DNA of 64,000 nt from Symsagittifera roscoffensis (taxonomy: Eukaryota > Xenacoelomorpha > Acoela > Convolutidae): positions 44,282,759-44,346,758 of the forward strand of contig NC_087063.1 of the NCBI RefSeq assembly GCF_963678635.1. The letters are read 5' to 3'. A model generated the notes under the pieces. That model did no database searches, was not told the DNA's origin, and saw only the letters and a list, made by a program, of their open reading frames with translations. This document shows, piece by piece, positions 11,201 through 23,405 of the stretch. Position 1 is the stretch's first letter. Every line of letters starts with the position of its first letter. A program made the position numbers and the translations under genes.

Positions 11201-14200
11201 ATGCTGGTAGGAGCTGTCGAGAGTTTCATCTTTGTTAGATGCAAATAGAACACAGTGCTGGTCTTCTCTCAGATCTCCGAGTAGATATTCGTGGTTCACG
11301 TGCCTGAATTCATCGCAGAGTAATAATTTGCTCGGCTGTAGTTGTCGCTTGAAAAGATCATGGAAGATTTTTGCTTTCTCTTCCTCGAAGGTCTGTAAAG
11401 TCCGGAAATCTTGCCCAACTGAAACGAGTTTTGAGAACTAAACATTGTATGAGAACAATTGATGGCTAGATATTTTTGAGAAGTGCACTTTCACAACCTT
11501 CGAGTTTGAATAGAAAATCAATATCAGCGTTACCTGGAGTTGTATAAACAGATATTGCTGTTGAGCTGAGCATCGTCTGCAGAAGAGTAGTTAGAACTGG
11601 GGAACTGAAGCTTCCGTCGCACACTAACACTTTAGTTGACCCCTCCTTGTCCGGAGTTTCAGCTTTTGCAGTTGCCGAGCTGCTGGGAGCGTCTTCAAAT
11701 AGACATTGAGCCATCTTGGCTATGAATGTGAGTAGCATGGTCTTTCCAGAGCCCTTGCAACCGGTTACTATCAACCTCAGGCCCTTTTTGTTTGCCTTAT
11801 CGTCTTTTGACGACTTCACCTGCACCAGTCGCTGGAATACCGTGGAAATTATGTTAAGCTGATCGTTAGTCCATATGATGAATCTTTTCTTCTCGGATCC
11901 GTGGCGCTGTGCATGTGATGCATCTGTCAATTTTTCTTTGATTATTTCATCAACTGATGCCGCTTGTTGCACTTGCTGGATATATTTAGATTGACTTCGT
12001 TTCGAGACAGTCTGCATGAAGTTCATGCTCATCTGGTTGTGGATGAGAGCCAATGAGCCTTCGAGAGAATTTAAAGCAACCAATCGTGCAACCAGTACCT
12101 CAAGTTGCTCCCCCATTTGAATATCCCCAATTTGGGATAATTGCTGGGACCAAGTAGCGCCAAAGTTTTCTGTTTTTAGGTCGGTTTTTGTAAATATCAG
12201 TGTTTTGCTAGTCGCATCCATATTTGATGGCGGCTGAAGATTGCGGAATTTTCCTTTGTTGTCATCGTGGAAAGTGCACAAAACATTATGGATTGGAATG
12301 GGATTGTCTTTTGATTCGTCTTGACCATATTGAAGAAGCAGCCTTACGAAGTTTCCGTGATTTTGCATGTCATTTATGATCTTCTGAGGAGTCAGACCTT
12401 TGCCTCCCTGTTTTTTGATGTTGAAAACGAACACGCCTTTACTTGGATGAATTAGCACAGTGTCTATTTCAACATGAGCAATTGTTGTTTTGAACAGCTC
12501 TCGCCCGTTTATATTTGGGAACACTATTATGCCTTCCCGATCTGGATCGGACGAGTTAAGGAGCATCTTGTATACTTTAATTTCACCGATTTCACCCTTC
12601 TGAAGCGAACCAAACTCCTTCTGCATGTCAGAGGACATCTGTACGTTGTGTAGGAACAGCCGAGGTATTCTAGCAGTGGGAACAGACGTCACATTGCCAC
12701 TGTTGGGCCATCTTGGGTACTGGTTGCGCAACATCTGAAGAAGCGTTTTGTTTTCCCTGAAGGGAACTCGCCTTCCTCCAGGCATGTCTAGCTCGAAAGA
12801 AGACAGCTCTTCGAAAAAAAGTTTCTCATCATCCATCTGATTTCTTTCTTGTGATTGCGTTCGTTATATTTTGGTTGAATTGTTGGGTTATTTTGTTTTG
12901 TATGCTAAATACTTGCCACGCAATGACATTTGGACTTCTTCGCATTCGTCGATATGCTAATTTAAAATAAACTAGATTTTGCTGACGAGTCTTATGTGCT
13001 TTAAATTACAAATGTCGACATACTATTATTTGTTCAAATTAAATAAAAATACAACCATTTTTCTTCCCTCTGAAACTGAGGTCTTTCAATTGAACAACAG
13101 CAGAAAAACGCTTGTATTTTTTCAGTGAAGTTTTTTTTGGTTATATCGGTTGAATGAATTATTTCTATAAATTGGTTTAAAATAAACACTGTTAACCAGT
13201 CAGATAATTCATTTAAGTCGCTAAAGGAGCTTGCTGTTTTACAAAATATTAAATATTACGTTTAGGTTAGTAAGATTTTTATCTGATGGTTGTTTCAACG
13301 AATGATTGTGAACTCAATCACTCGAATAAGACCTAGATAACTTTGACCACTCCAGATTTAAGAAAGGCAGAGTTAGTTATTAAATGAGACTTAATAGCTG
13401 TTTATAGTACAGTGATGACTAAATAGATAATTAAATGCGAGTTTAAGGTGATGCGATTTTTCTATTAAAATTGAAACTATTTTCGAAAAAACAAATTCAT
13501 CAACAATTTTTACGCTTGCGATTCGCAAGCGTCTTTAAATCGGAACATGGGCTTTTTTTCAGGTAAAGAGTTTTTCTAACAGAGTCATTGAACCTTTTTC
13601 TTTTCAATTCTTTCGTTACTTCTCTTTTCGGCAACCAATAGACATGAGTTCTGTTCGAAAGTTGTGTTTATGTTGGTTGCACATTTTCCTTCTCTGATTT
13701 AGTTTAATTTAAGTTTGCTCATATTTTTTATGGTTCAATAAACGCGGTGAAGGCACTTTTGTATAGATCGTATTGATTTTTTTTTTGAAATTGTCTGCCG
13801 GTTTGACTTTTGATTTACTTTCAAGTTTAATTCAAATCATTCGATAACAGTAAGGCAATTCCAGTTTCGAATACCCAAATTTTTTCAATGGCGCAAAAAT
13901 ATTTCAAGGCTTCAGTAAAAAAAATTTAAATTTTCAGATTTCCCAATGGAATAATTAAATTATTGATTGATTCAGTTTTAATTCTGGAAGCTCAAAGAGC
14001 TTTAAGATGATACATATTCAATTGAAAGATAATGTTGTAGGGATTTTCCCATGCATAAGTGGATTTTTCTTGATTTGTTAGGGAAACCGCTATAGACTTG
14101 GAAAAAGTCAAGTTTTTGACATTATGAATACTTTACCTTTCCAATCAGCACTACATATTCTTTAAAATTATTGAGCATGTACCTCCAGCCTTAGCTGAGT

Positions 14201-15721
14201 CACTAGCTCACTTAGTCACAGCAATTTGAACATAACAATTTTCAAGAAAAGCTGTTTAACAGTTATTTCATTTGCGAGAGCAAGTGAATTGTAATTGGGT
14301 ACTAGACTGTTTTTTTTCCCGTAAATATCTTTTCTTACATAATCTGTAAGAAATGTCTGCATTTTGTGTAGTTACTTTCATGTGCAAAACGTACAAGCTG
14401 ACATGCTCAAATTTGTGAAAGTTCAAGTTAAACTATCTAATATATCATTTTAGTTAGTGGTTAGTGGTTTTTGTCTTAATTTCTGTCCGTTGATTTTCCA
14501 AACGTTTTTTTAGCAAATATAGATGATATTATGTGTTAGGCTTTTCAAGCAGTTTTTTTCCAGTGTTCGGGTTTTTCTTCAGCAATTTTTCACAATACTT
14601 GACAGGCAAAAATTTTTCTATAGATGTATCTTTTTCGACGACTGCTTTTTTTCTTTACAATATCGTGTAAGGCAATATCGTTCGCTTCTGTGTCAAATAA
14701 ATAACTGCAATCGATGTAATGATATTTCTTATTATTGTTGAAAGATTATATTGCATGTTTAAATGTTACTCATTGAAGTGAATTGTCTTTTATTTAAGTG
14801 GTGTTTTCAGGAAAAAAAAAACATAATTTTTGTTGACTCCCACTTTTTATTTTAATTTCACTTTCGCATTCTTATTCATTTAATTAAATATGGGCAAATT
14901 TTTCTCCAATAATTGAAAAGCAAATGTCGTGAAGGATACATTTTTTCTGCAGTTTCGTAATTTAAATTAAATTTATTGATTTCTTATCAAAATACAATAT
15001 TGCGATTGATGCAATGTTCTTATTATTGTATCTCAGAAGTTATCGTGAAATGCAAAGAGTTTTAAGACGAGTTAGTTTTCTCAAGGAAGTTCGCGAAATC
15101 AAAATTATGTAATTTTTCTTGGATTTTTCAGTGCATTTACACTTTTCCAGATGTCTGATGTATGTTTTACTCGGATAACTTGTCAATTTTTTTGCTAGTA
15201 CCATTTCTTTCCGGTTGAGCTACATGTGTGTTTTCTAGGAATGTGAAGCTGTCATCACAAACGACTTCTTCTCAACTGCGTGTACTGAGGATTTTATGGA
15301 GAATGCACGTCTGTATATCTTCGAGATGTTCTGTCGTATCCATCAGGTCATCTCGATTGACATGTTGGCCCGAAAACTAAATATGGGTGCTGAACAAGCC
15401 GAACAATGGATTGTGAATCTGATCCGAGATGCGAGAATGGACGCCAAAATTGATTCCCAAAAGGGACACGTGTTAATGGGAACTGTAGATGTTACAGTAT
15501 ACCAACAGGTTTTGGATAAGGTGAGGGCGCTCCAGTTTAGAACGCAGCAGTTGGCTAATAATCTGAACAAGCTCTCGGATCAACATCATTCTAACCAGTC
15601 TCATTCGTCGCATGGCTACAAGTCGGCGGGAAGTGCATCCTCGCATCAGTTCGGAGCTCTGACCAACAATAAGCAAGAGTCTTCGGCGCCCACGTCAGTT
15701 TGGAATACCGGCGCGCTTTGA
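2233..15721 (+). CDS. EIF3E: Eukaryotic translation initiation factor 3 subunit E (partial, N-terminal exons not found)
   Basis: eIF3e (INT6) is a PCI-domain subunit of cytoplasmic eIF3, which recruits the 40S ribosome to mRNA. Exons read from the sequence are 2310-2588, 2662-2830, 4697-4862 and 15239-15721 (stop TGA 15719-15721); a short preceding exon 2233-2270 is plausible. All introns are GT-AG and the phases join cleanly. Landmarks close to the human protein are [57 protein letters not shown], and the PCI/winged-helix stretch [17 protein letters not shown] with [19 protein letters not shown]. The last ~55 residues are Ser/His/Asn-rich and not conserved. About 100 N-terminal residues of the usual ~445 are missing and probably lie upstream of the window or in unrecognised exons. 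The 10.4-kb intron (4863-15238) contains an antisense gene. PSMD14 follows on the same strand. Confidence 0.95.
2890..3395 (+). repeat. Dispersed non-autonomous element with SINE-type hairpin tail
   Basis: This segment matches 20755-20880 plus 21370-21617 in the same order. Shared parts include a start near 'ccaacctaa', the stretch 'agctattaagtacagcca', 'aaatgcgtcc' and a tail that ends in ctctgtg. The tail forms a short hairpin, GCGAAGTGCAACTTCGC at 3374-3390. The copy lies in the EIF3E intron 2831-4696. It has no coding capacity. I infer a retroposed, SINE-like element; its exact 5' end is uncertain. Confidence 0.6.
3631..4018. mobile_element. hAT-type MITE, degenerate copy
   Basis: This copy is related to the complete element at 32554-32929. 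It shares the order: a G-rich cggacgtcccccc start, 'cagggattcgac', 'caaagggtcccc', 'aaaggcgcc' with 'ggtgccaatatata', 'agcgcgcc', and later 'gagagctc' and 'ggtcgacaaa'. The terminal repeats are decayed, and no clean target duplication is visible. It lies in an EIF3E intron. Confidence 0.6.
4190..4640 (+). repeat. Copy of an abundant intronic repeat family
   Basis: This stretch shares an ordered set of motifs with about 13800-14120, 16620-16800, 18400-19230, 22620-23300, 24480-25170 and 25590-25740. The motifs are a 'gaatttaatttttagatttc'-like line, a 'ctattgatccagttt' line, 'tcaaagagctttaag', and 'ttactcttttccaactgtc'. Spacing is conserved but bases are strongly diverged, so this is an old, successful non-autonomous family. 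Boundaries and class are unknown. Confidence 0.5.
5613..6040 (+). repeat. Three tandem units of about 155 bp
   Basis: Units begin at about 5613, 5768 and 5926. Each reads: a pyrimidine run, 'aacctaagtcgcaaatatt', 'ggtgccactattggggc', 'tttttgatagcatgtgct', 'attcgagtagtaataagt', 'acacagttgatgcattttt', and (first two) 'agcgtcagcttagtgtatta'. A fourth relative is at about 7590-7700. The third unit runs straight into the SINE-like repeat that follows, so this is probably the 5' body of that element, partly multiplied. It lies inside the large EIF3E intron. Confidence 0.65.
6040..6530 (+). mobile_element. tRNA-derived SINE-like element, copy 1
   Basis: This is the first of two directly repeated units of about 490 bp. 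It contains a tRNA-like stretch: 'gtggttaagcg' at about 6344-6354 resembles an A box, and 'agatcgaatcc' at 6394-6404 matches the polymerase III B box at nine of eleven positions. The 3' end is a hairpin around 6500-6517 (gcgaagcgaagcttcc). No protein is encoded. The short reading frames across it are not conserved between copies. Confidence 0.65.
6531..7020 (+). mobile_element. tRNA-derived SINE-like element, copy 2
   Basis: It directly repeats the preceding unit, from 'aattcatcaattgaacc' to the 'gttctcgctagagtttgcg' tail. A B-box-like 'ggtttgaagcc' lies at 6877-6887 after 'gaggtcgca'. The 3' hairpin region near 6980-7015 is itself internally duplicated (gcgaagcgcagcg, gcaaagcgcagcg). The copies differ at many positions, so the duplication is not recent. 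Confidence 0.65.
7090..7430 (+). mobile_element. tRNA-derived SINE-like element, copy 3
   Basis: This copy carries the best promoter-like box of the group: 'ggttcgactct' at 7271-7281 fits the B-box consensus, and 'ggctagtgttcggtacctttt' lies upstream where an A box would be. The tail at 7406-7428 forms the hairpin GCGAAGCAAAGCTTTGC followed by ctctgtg. A local inverted pair 'cttatacttttgcttatt' / 'aataagcagaagtataaa' occurs at about 7317-7350. It has no coding capacity. Confidence 0.6.
7580..7830 (+). repeat. Partial copy of the SINE-like body
   Basis: It repeats the 5' body seen at 5926-6130: 'ttgatagcatgtgctttg', 'attagtaataaatttacac', 'aattcatcaaatgaagcc', 'ttcaaacaatagaacaat' and 'ttacaactcaatatattt'. 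It lacks the tRNA-like region and the hairpin tail. Confidence 0.55.
7831..9109. other. Intronic sequence downstream of the nested gene, nothing recognised
   Basis: This is somewhat less AT-rich than its surroundings (for example 7900-8060 and 8450-8900), and short stretches look faintly coding-like, but no frame stays open and no family is recognisable. No AATAAA on the minus strand was found close below the nested gene's stop codon, so its 3' end is not defined. Confidence 0.4.
9110..12836 (-). CDS. NERD-domain / superfamily-1 helicase / TPR-like protein, nested antisense in an EIF3E intron
   Basis: Two exons: 12836 to about 11489 and 11418 to 9110, joined by a ~70-nt GT-AG intron; 11498 is an alternative donor in the same phase. 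The product is about 1218 residues. An in-frame TAA about 33 nt upstream supports the start. Residues ~81-145 resemble the NERD nuclease fold ([12 protein letters not shown], then VEIDTVLI and GVFVFNIKK). A Q-like motif WTNDQLNII (~322) and Walker A GCKGSGKT (359-366) begin a superfamily-1 helicase, continued in exon 2 by Walker [10 protein letters not shown] (~481), motif V-like [11 protein letters not shown] (~672) and motif VI-like AVTRAS (~702). Residues ~906-1045 hold TPR-like units ([20 protein letters not shown]). NERD-helicase fusions are mostly known from bacteria and scattered eukaryotes; the cellular role is unknown. The coding sequence is clean and looks functional. Confidence 0.85.
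12837..15238. other. Rest of the EIF3E intron; upstream region of the nested gene
   Basis: This is AT-rich intronic sequence. The part just above 12836 should hold the nested gene's promoter on the minus strand, but no clear TATA or initiator can be named. A small hairpin, acgcttgcg / cgcaagcgt, sits at about 13511-13531. A degenerate copy of the abundant intronic repeat lies at about 13800-14120, and 'actagactgttttttttccc' at about 14300-14325 recurs near 33260-33285. No further gene was seen. Confidence 0.5.
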
Positions 15722-16189
15722 TCATATTAAGTATTAACAGTTGTCGGTGCGGTAAATGATATCAATTTGTGAATTTCAAAGCATCAAAACATACTACAGT
15801 TGCAGTTTGATCAAGAAAATTCCCCAATTTATGCGAATCCTCGATTTTTCTGAATACTCAGTTTTGATGCTTAAAACGACCTTTTTTTGCATAGCAACGG
15901 TGTTATTTGATATCTGCAACAGCGTGGAGTCATTTGTCGGTTTGAGACCAGTTGACTGCATAAAATTATCTCGATGTTTTTGCTTGCTTTGAATTGATTA
16001 TTGGACGACAACGAGTTTTTTTTCAATCTTACAGTTGTTTGGAATGTCTAGAAGCGATGTGCAGTTAAAAGTTGAAGAGATCATCTATCGATTCAGGGAT
16101 GCAGAGAAATGTTTATAAATATGTTACTGGCGATGTTTTTGACGATCGGAAGAATTTCAAAAGAACTGGTCTGAATTTCAGATCTGATA
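15722..16189 (+). promoter_or_regulatory. EIF3E-PSMD14 intergenic spacer with splice-acceptor-like sites
   Basis: The spacer is 468 nt. No AATAAA was seen on the plus strand, which is unusual if EIF3E has its own poly(A) site here. Two acceptor-like sites occur: a pyrimidine tract ending in cttacag at about 16034, and gaatttcag at 16173-16181, which would place the start codon of PSMD14 eight nucleotides into the exon. Either could be a cis 5'-UTR intron acceptor or a spliced-leader acceptor. Inference only. Confidence 0.4.
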
Positions 16190-18079
<1,890 letters not shown>

Positions 18080-20750
18080 TACTTCGAGTTAGAATAGACT
18101 TAAAAATCCATCCAGGACTAGGGTTTGAGAGTATTGTGTTAAAAAAAGTCGACCTAAAGGAGTGTATGGACTAATGATTTTAGATTTATTAATGCTGTTG
18201 TAATTATGATGTGACATCAATTTGATTTTATTCAAGTTGAAATTGCGAATGGCTGAGACGTTTTGAGTTTATATGTGAAATGAATTTATTATTCTTGTCA
18301 ACTTATAGTGCAATCAGCGCCGGCCCAGAACAATTTTTACTGGTCTCTTTTTTCCGATGACCTCGAGCTGCTTCACCGTAGGTTCAATTCAAATGCATTT
18401 GTTGAAAGGAAGGAAAAATACGCTCTACAATTAAGTCGAAATGGAACGAGAAAACTTGAATGACTTTTCAACGATTTTAAAAGTTTCGAAGATTTCCCTG
18501 CATAATAAGAAAACTAACCATCGATTGGGTTAGTTTTACGAAAAAGTATATGACAAAACTTCAAGTGTTCTCAAAAACAATCAGTCGTTGTTTTCGGTTT
18601 TCTGTGGTTTTCTTTTTCATTGATATGTATCTAAATTTCTGTTGACTTTGCCGCTTTCTTGTTTTTTTTTGGCAAATGAAAAATTTTTCCGACTGAAACT
18701 GTAAATCAATTTAGTTTTTAAGAGTAATGAACGTAGTTTTTTTTCAGGAAAAAGTCTTTAAATTTGTTCACATTCAATTTTGATTTTTCGTTGTTCGAAT
18801 TTTCAAGTTCAGTGCATTTCTTTTATTAAAAGGAAGGCAAACTCCACTATCCAACGGCAAAATTGTAAAGGTCAATAACAACGGGATCGATTTCTAATTT
18901 CGAAAATGGAAATTAATTATCAGATTTCCCAGCGAAATAAAAGTTCTACATATTGATCCATTTGTCAAATTGGGTTATATTAAGCTAAAAAGTATCCATC
19001 ATCAATTTTTCAACAAATTCAAAGAGATTTAAGGCCATCTATTTTTTTCTTCGAAATTCAAAATTTGAAGTTTTTTGAAAAAACAAGTTCATTACTCTTT
19101 TCCAACTGTCAGTTGGCTATATTCTGTTTAACGAAGTATTTTCACGTATTTACTTGCGTTTGTCATTGAATTTAATCGAGTTAGTTTTTCGATTTCGTCT
19201 TGCTGAATTATTATGATAAATTTGTTTTCAAGCTATGCGCGCTACAAAAATGTAAAAAAAAAACTTTTTAGTGTAACGTTTGAAGAACACAACCAGCTCT
19301 AGCGGACATGAAGGCCATCCAGCCTGTTTGAATTGCCGCAAACGAACTTTCTAATCCATGAGAATCATGTTTGTTAAACTTTATTTGAATTGTTAAAAAA
19401 ATTTTCCTTCTGATACTTTGAAGTTACATGAATAACTGATCGTTTTAAGTATCCAAAAAAAAATTTAAAAAACGCAATGCTTAAAACAAAAGCTTTTTTA
19501 AAAAATTAATTAAAACCTCTTAGTTTCTAGGTCGCAGGATTGAATCCGACTCGTAACCTAGTTTTTACAAATAACAGGCTTTAATTATTCAGTTATCGGT
19601 TATTGATTTCAAAAGAGTTTTTTTAATGAGTTTAGGTTCTGAACAAATAATTAAAGTTGCGAGTTTGGACTGAAGCTCTTGAAGTTTAAAGATATGGATG
19701 CTGTTATATACAAAAGGAGTTGTTTGCTGTGCAAGAAACTGAGTGCTCCGACCACAATCATCTAAGAAAAAATCGCTAACGAGAACACATTTTGAGACAT
19801 GGAAACAATCGCCCGATTCTTTTGTTTGACTGTTAAAGTTGACTGAAATAATCGAAAACCCGATAAAATGACGGGTAATAATAGCTAAGAAAACTGTTGT
19901 GAAAGAAAATTGTGAGTGGTTAGCCTCTAATCAATTTTCGTCTCTTGTGTGATTTTTTTCGGAATCCAAATTAAGGGGGAGTTGGTTGGTGCCAAAATGT
20001 TCGGTTCTTTAATGCAAAAATTTATTCCGTTGATGGATGCTACATTCTTTAGTATAATGTAAGGGTCTTCAAAAAATGGTTCAGTATGGAACTTAACAAC
20101 GATTCAATTTGTGTATTTTTGTAAAGTGGTTTTTTTCTACACAAAAACAATTTGATTTGAGGTTGTCAACTTTTAAATTATTCTAGCTATTCGTTTCTGG
20201 ACTGATGGAAGAATTCATAATTTTACAATGTGTTTCCTTGTGTTATGAAATTTTATATAGAACTGAAAGCTTATAGGCTGTTTTTTTTTCTAATTTAGCT
20301 ATACACAACTTGCAACCCTTTGAATTGGTTCAGCATGAAAATAAAAAATGTGTTTATCTACAAAAATGTGTGGAACTACGCAAAATATTTCAGTAGTTCA
20401 ACTGGTGCAGTTGTGTGATGCTGAATAATTGTTGTTTGTTCCACTTAATGGAACATAATTGAAAATCCTGGAAATTTTTTTTAGATAGAACTATCGTTCA
20501 AAACTGCTAATTATAAATTCAAAAACCTATTAGGTGGCTTCCTTCATTCTAGCTGATTGTTCAGATGGTATAGAATTGCGGATTCGTAACTTTAAAAAGT
20601 GAGAGCAACGAAGTTAAGTTTTCTCGATCTGATTTTTTTTATTATAATTTTTTTTATCTGATTTTTTTTTGATTCTGGATCAACATTTGATTCTAAAAAT
20701 CTACCTTATTTTTTTACACAAGCATAGCTTGTGTTATAGTATGAAATATC
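18080..20750. other. Intergenic AT-rich sequence with old repeats
   Basis: This follows PSMD14; no AATAAA was found within about 250 nt of the stop codon. 18400-19230 contains two stacked relatives of the abundant intronic repeat. At 19523-19550 'gtcgcaggattgaatccgac' resembles the B-box area of the SINE-like elements, so a SINE fragment is likely. No coding frame was recognised. Confidence 0.5.
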
Positions 20751-21620
20751 TTTTTTTCAACCTAAAAACATTGTTGCGTCGCAAATATTGTTGCGATAAA
20801 ATGTATTCATTTTGAAAACGCTCATTTTGACCAATAACCAGCTATTAAGTACAGCCAATGCTAAGGATATTAACACCGACTGTTAATGTTCCGACTTTCG
20901 AAACGGAAGTTACGGAATATTTATGATCGGGGCGTTTTTTTCTCCAGACAATTTTCGACTTTTTACCGAGCCATTTTTGACCGATATTTTATATCATTCA
21001 AAAGGTATTGTTGTCCTGAGCTTAAATTTGAACAGATATTTTACCTGAGATCAATTTTCGTAAAGTTATAGGAGTTTAAAAAGTGCCCTTTAAGTCAGTT
21101 TAGGAAAATTAATGCGCGATTTATTTCGCGCTTTTAACGCGTAAGCGGAGATTTAATCCGTCCTAGAAATTTTCCCAAATTGGTTGAAGAAAGCTTATTT
21201 GCCATAATTGATTTGTTACTAGGAGCGAAATTTATCACTTTGTACTTTATATGCCGTGTGGGAGGATGATTTTCACAGAAATCGCAAATTTAAAAAATCA
21301 TTTTATATAAATTAACATTTATTTTTCTCATGTTATTACTGCTCCATAGATCTTAAAAGGCAGTCGAACCTGGGCAGGGTCGGATGTTTTTAATGAACTT
21401 TTCCCTATGCTAGCTTAAATGCGTCCACTCTATGAATTGAGACATGTGCAATTGGTTTTTTTCTTTCTCAATTTGACTGGTACTGCTAATGCGTCGTAAT
21501 TATCTTGCGCCCATTAATAATTTTTGTAGACTCAAAGTTTTACTCGTTCAAATTTTCCCAGTAGCGTTATCGGTCATATTTTTGCTTGTGTATGCGAAGT
21601 GCAACTTCGCCTCTGTGTAA
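20751..21620 (+). mobile_element. SINE-tailed dispersed element interrupted by a foldback arm
   Basis: The ends match the element at 2890-3395: 'tcaacctaaaaacattgttgc' with 'agctattaagtacagcca' on the left, and 'aaatgcgtccactctatgaa', 'gactggtactgctaatgcgt' and the hairpin GCGAAGTGCAACTTCGC (21594-21610) with ctctgtg on the right. About 480 bp of foldback-related sequence sits between these halves. This gives a relative order: this element first, the foldback arm later. Confidence 0.65.
20888..21366 (+). mobile_element. Single arm of a foldback element
   Basis: It matches one arm of the complete foldback at 38451-39546 in order: 'ttccgactttcga' with 'ttacggaatattt', 'cgactttttaccgagccatt', 'ggtattgttgtcctgagct', 'gcgcttttaacgcgtaagcg', 'agcttatttgccataattga', 'tactgctccatagatctta' and 'ggcagtcgaac'. 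The second arm is absent, so this is either a one-armed derivative or the remains after deletion of the other arm. It is noncoding. Confidence 0.7.
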
Positions 21621-23405
21621 AATTTTAAGATATGGAGTTTGCGCTTAAATTAATGACGTCATTATAGCGCGAAAGTGAAAAAGCTAAAATTAGATTTTCT
21701 TATTCAGAATATGAGACTCCGGCAAAGTTTTTGAAATGCATGCTTTTCTTAATTAGCCGGATTTCTAACCACTAAAATGGATATGATTGACAATAGTCCT
21801 TTTATATTAGCGTAGCTAATTGCCACTGGACTGATGCAAGGAGTCATAATTTCAAAAATATAAGGCTCTAATTTTTTTTGTGTTTTCGATGTGTGTAAAA
21901 AATCATACTAATCCGAAGATTTAATGACCTTCTGTTTGGAAGAAGGCGAACTGATTCTAAACTAAGAAGGTGCGAAATTCTTTGTCCATCGAGATTGTTG
22001 TTCTATACAAAGATTTCAAATGCTTAAATCAAACTACAAAATTAGTCCGTGACTTCTTGCATTTTCAATGGACTTGCCTGTTGCTAGATAAGTTTTCCTT
22101 GTTGCAATCAACGGCACAGAGTTTGAAATGATGAATCTTTTACTAAAAGGTATGTTGTTGAAAAGTGTGTTATCCAACAAGTTTTGAAAACTATGTGATT
22201 TTTTTGTTTTTTTTTAGTAAAGCTGACAGTTAAATGATTACAGATAATGTTAAAAGATAGTGGCTTCAAACTGAAAAACAGCAAGAAAGTTTAGTTTTTA
22301 TATGAAAAATTCAATATTTCTATATCTTGAAATTTTTCGCGTGTTTTTGGGATGTTAGACTTAGGTTAACAATAAACCGATTCTATAACTGTTTATGCTA
22401 GTAAGCTGCGGTTTTTGTTGTTTTCATTTTTTTCAAAGAAAAAAAATGTTTTAGAGAAAAAATCAAAAATGTGATTAAAACTAAATATTTTTTTTTCAAA
22501 GTTTTTGTTATTGGAAGCATGAGTTGGTTAAAGTTATGATATTTGCAAACTGAGTGTGAACGTTTTGGGAATTGTTTTCAACCTGAAATAATTTGGAGTT
22601 TTATGTTTTTGCTGTTTGACTTTCGATTTCTTTTTTAAATTCTGTTCATTTCCTTTGTTAAAAAGAGGGCAAATTTCACTTCCGAACAGCGAAATAGTAA
22701 AGTTCACAAAAAACTCATTTGATTTTTTTTAAAATAGAATTTAATTTTTAGATTTCTCAGCGTAATAAAAAGTTTACCTATTGACCGAATTGGGTTAATT
22801 TATACAAAAAAAACTGTCCATCATCATAAAATTTCTAGAATTTCAAAGGATTTTTTGTTTTTTTCTTGAAAATTTGAAAGTTGAGATTTTTCAAACCACA
22901 AGCCAGTGATTTCTTGATTTATTTGCGTTCTTTGACTCTTTTCCAACTGTCTCTTCCATCTTTTTCCATCTTTTTGATTTTTATACGGTTTGTTTTTTCT
23001 TTTTTTCTCACGTTCAATTCAGTATCATTTGTTAAAAGGCGGGCAAATTAGGCTCTTCAGTTAAGAAAGGGAAGTGGTTATATCTATCATGATGTCTTGA
23101 TCCAGTTGTCTTAAAATGTGTTTATTTATTGGAATAAAAATCGAAAAAAGTCACGGCATGCCAAATAAACGTCAAATGGGTTATAGAATCAATTGAAAGT
23201 TTGAATGCTCCACTGTATGAGCTAATGATTCATCTCTTTTTTTGATTGGTGTGTAGGTTAAATCATATTTTACGAAAAAATTTCGAAAACTTGTTGTTAG
23301 ATTGCTGAAAAGTAGGTCACTTTTATTCGTTTTTAGACCACTGATTAAGTTATAAGTTCAAATTGACAATTTAAATCTCTCAAATGTTTTCGTTTTCGAC
23401 ATATA
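21480..23405 (+). repeat. 1.9-kb tandem duplication, unit 1
   Basis: This unit and the next are direct neighbours and match from the 'tactgctaatgcgtcgtaat' start to the 'ttttcgttttcgacatat' end. It contains a SINE-type tail at the start, unidentified AT-rich sequence, and a copy of the abundant intronic repeat at about 22620-23300. It has no gene. Indels and substitutions are scattered through the pair, mostly in homopolymers. Confidence 0.85.
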
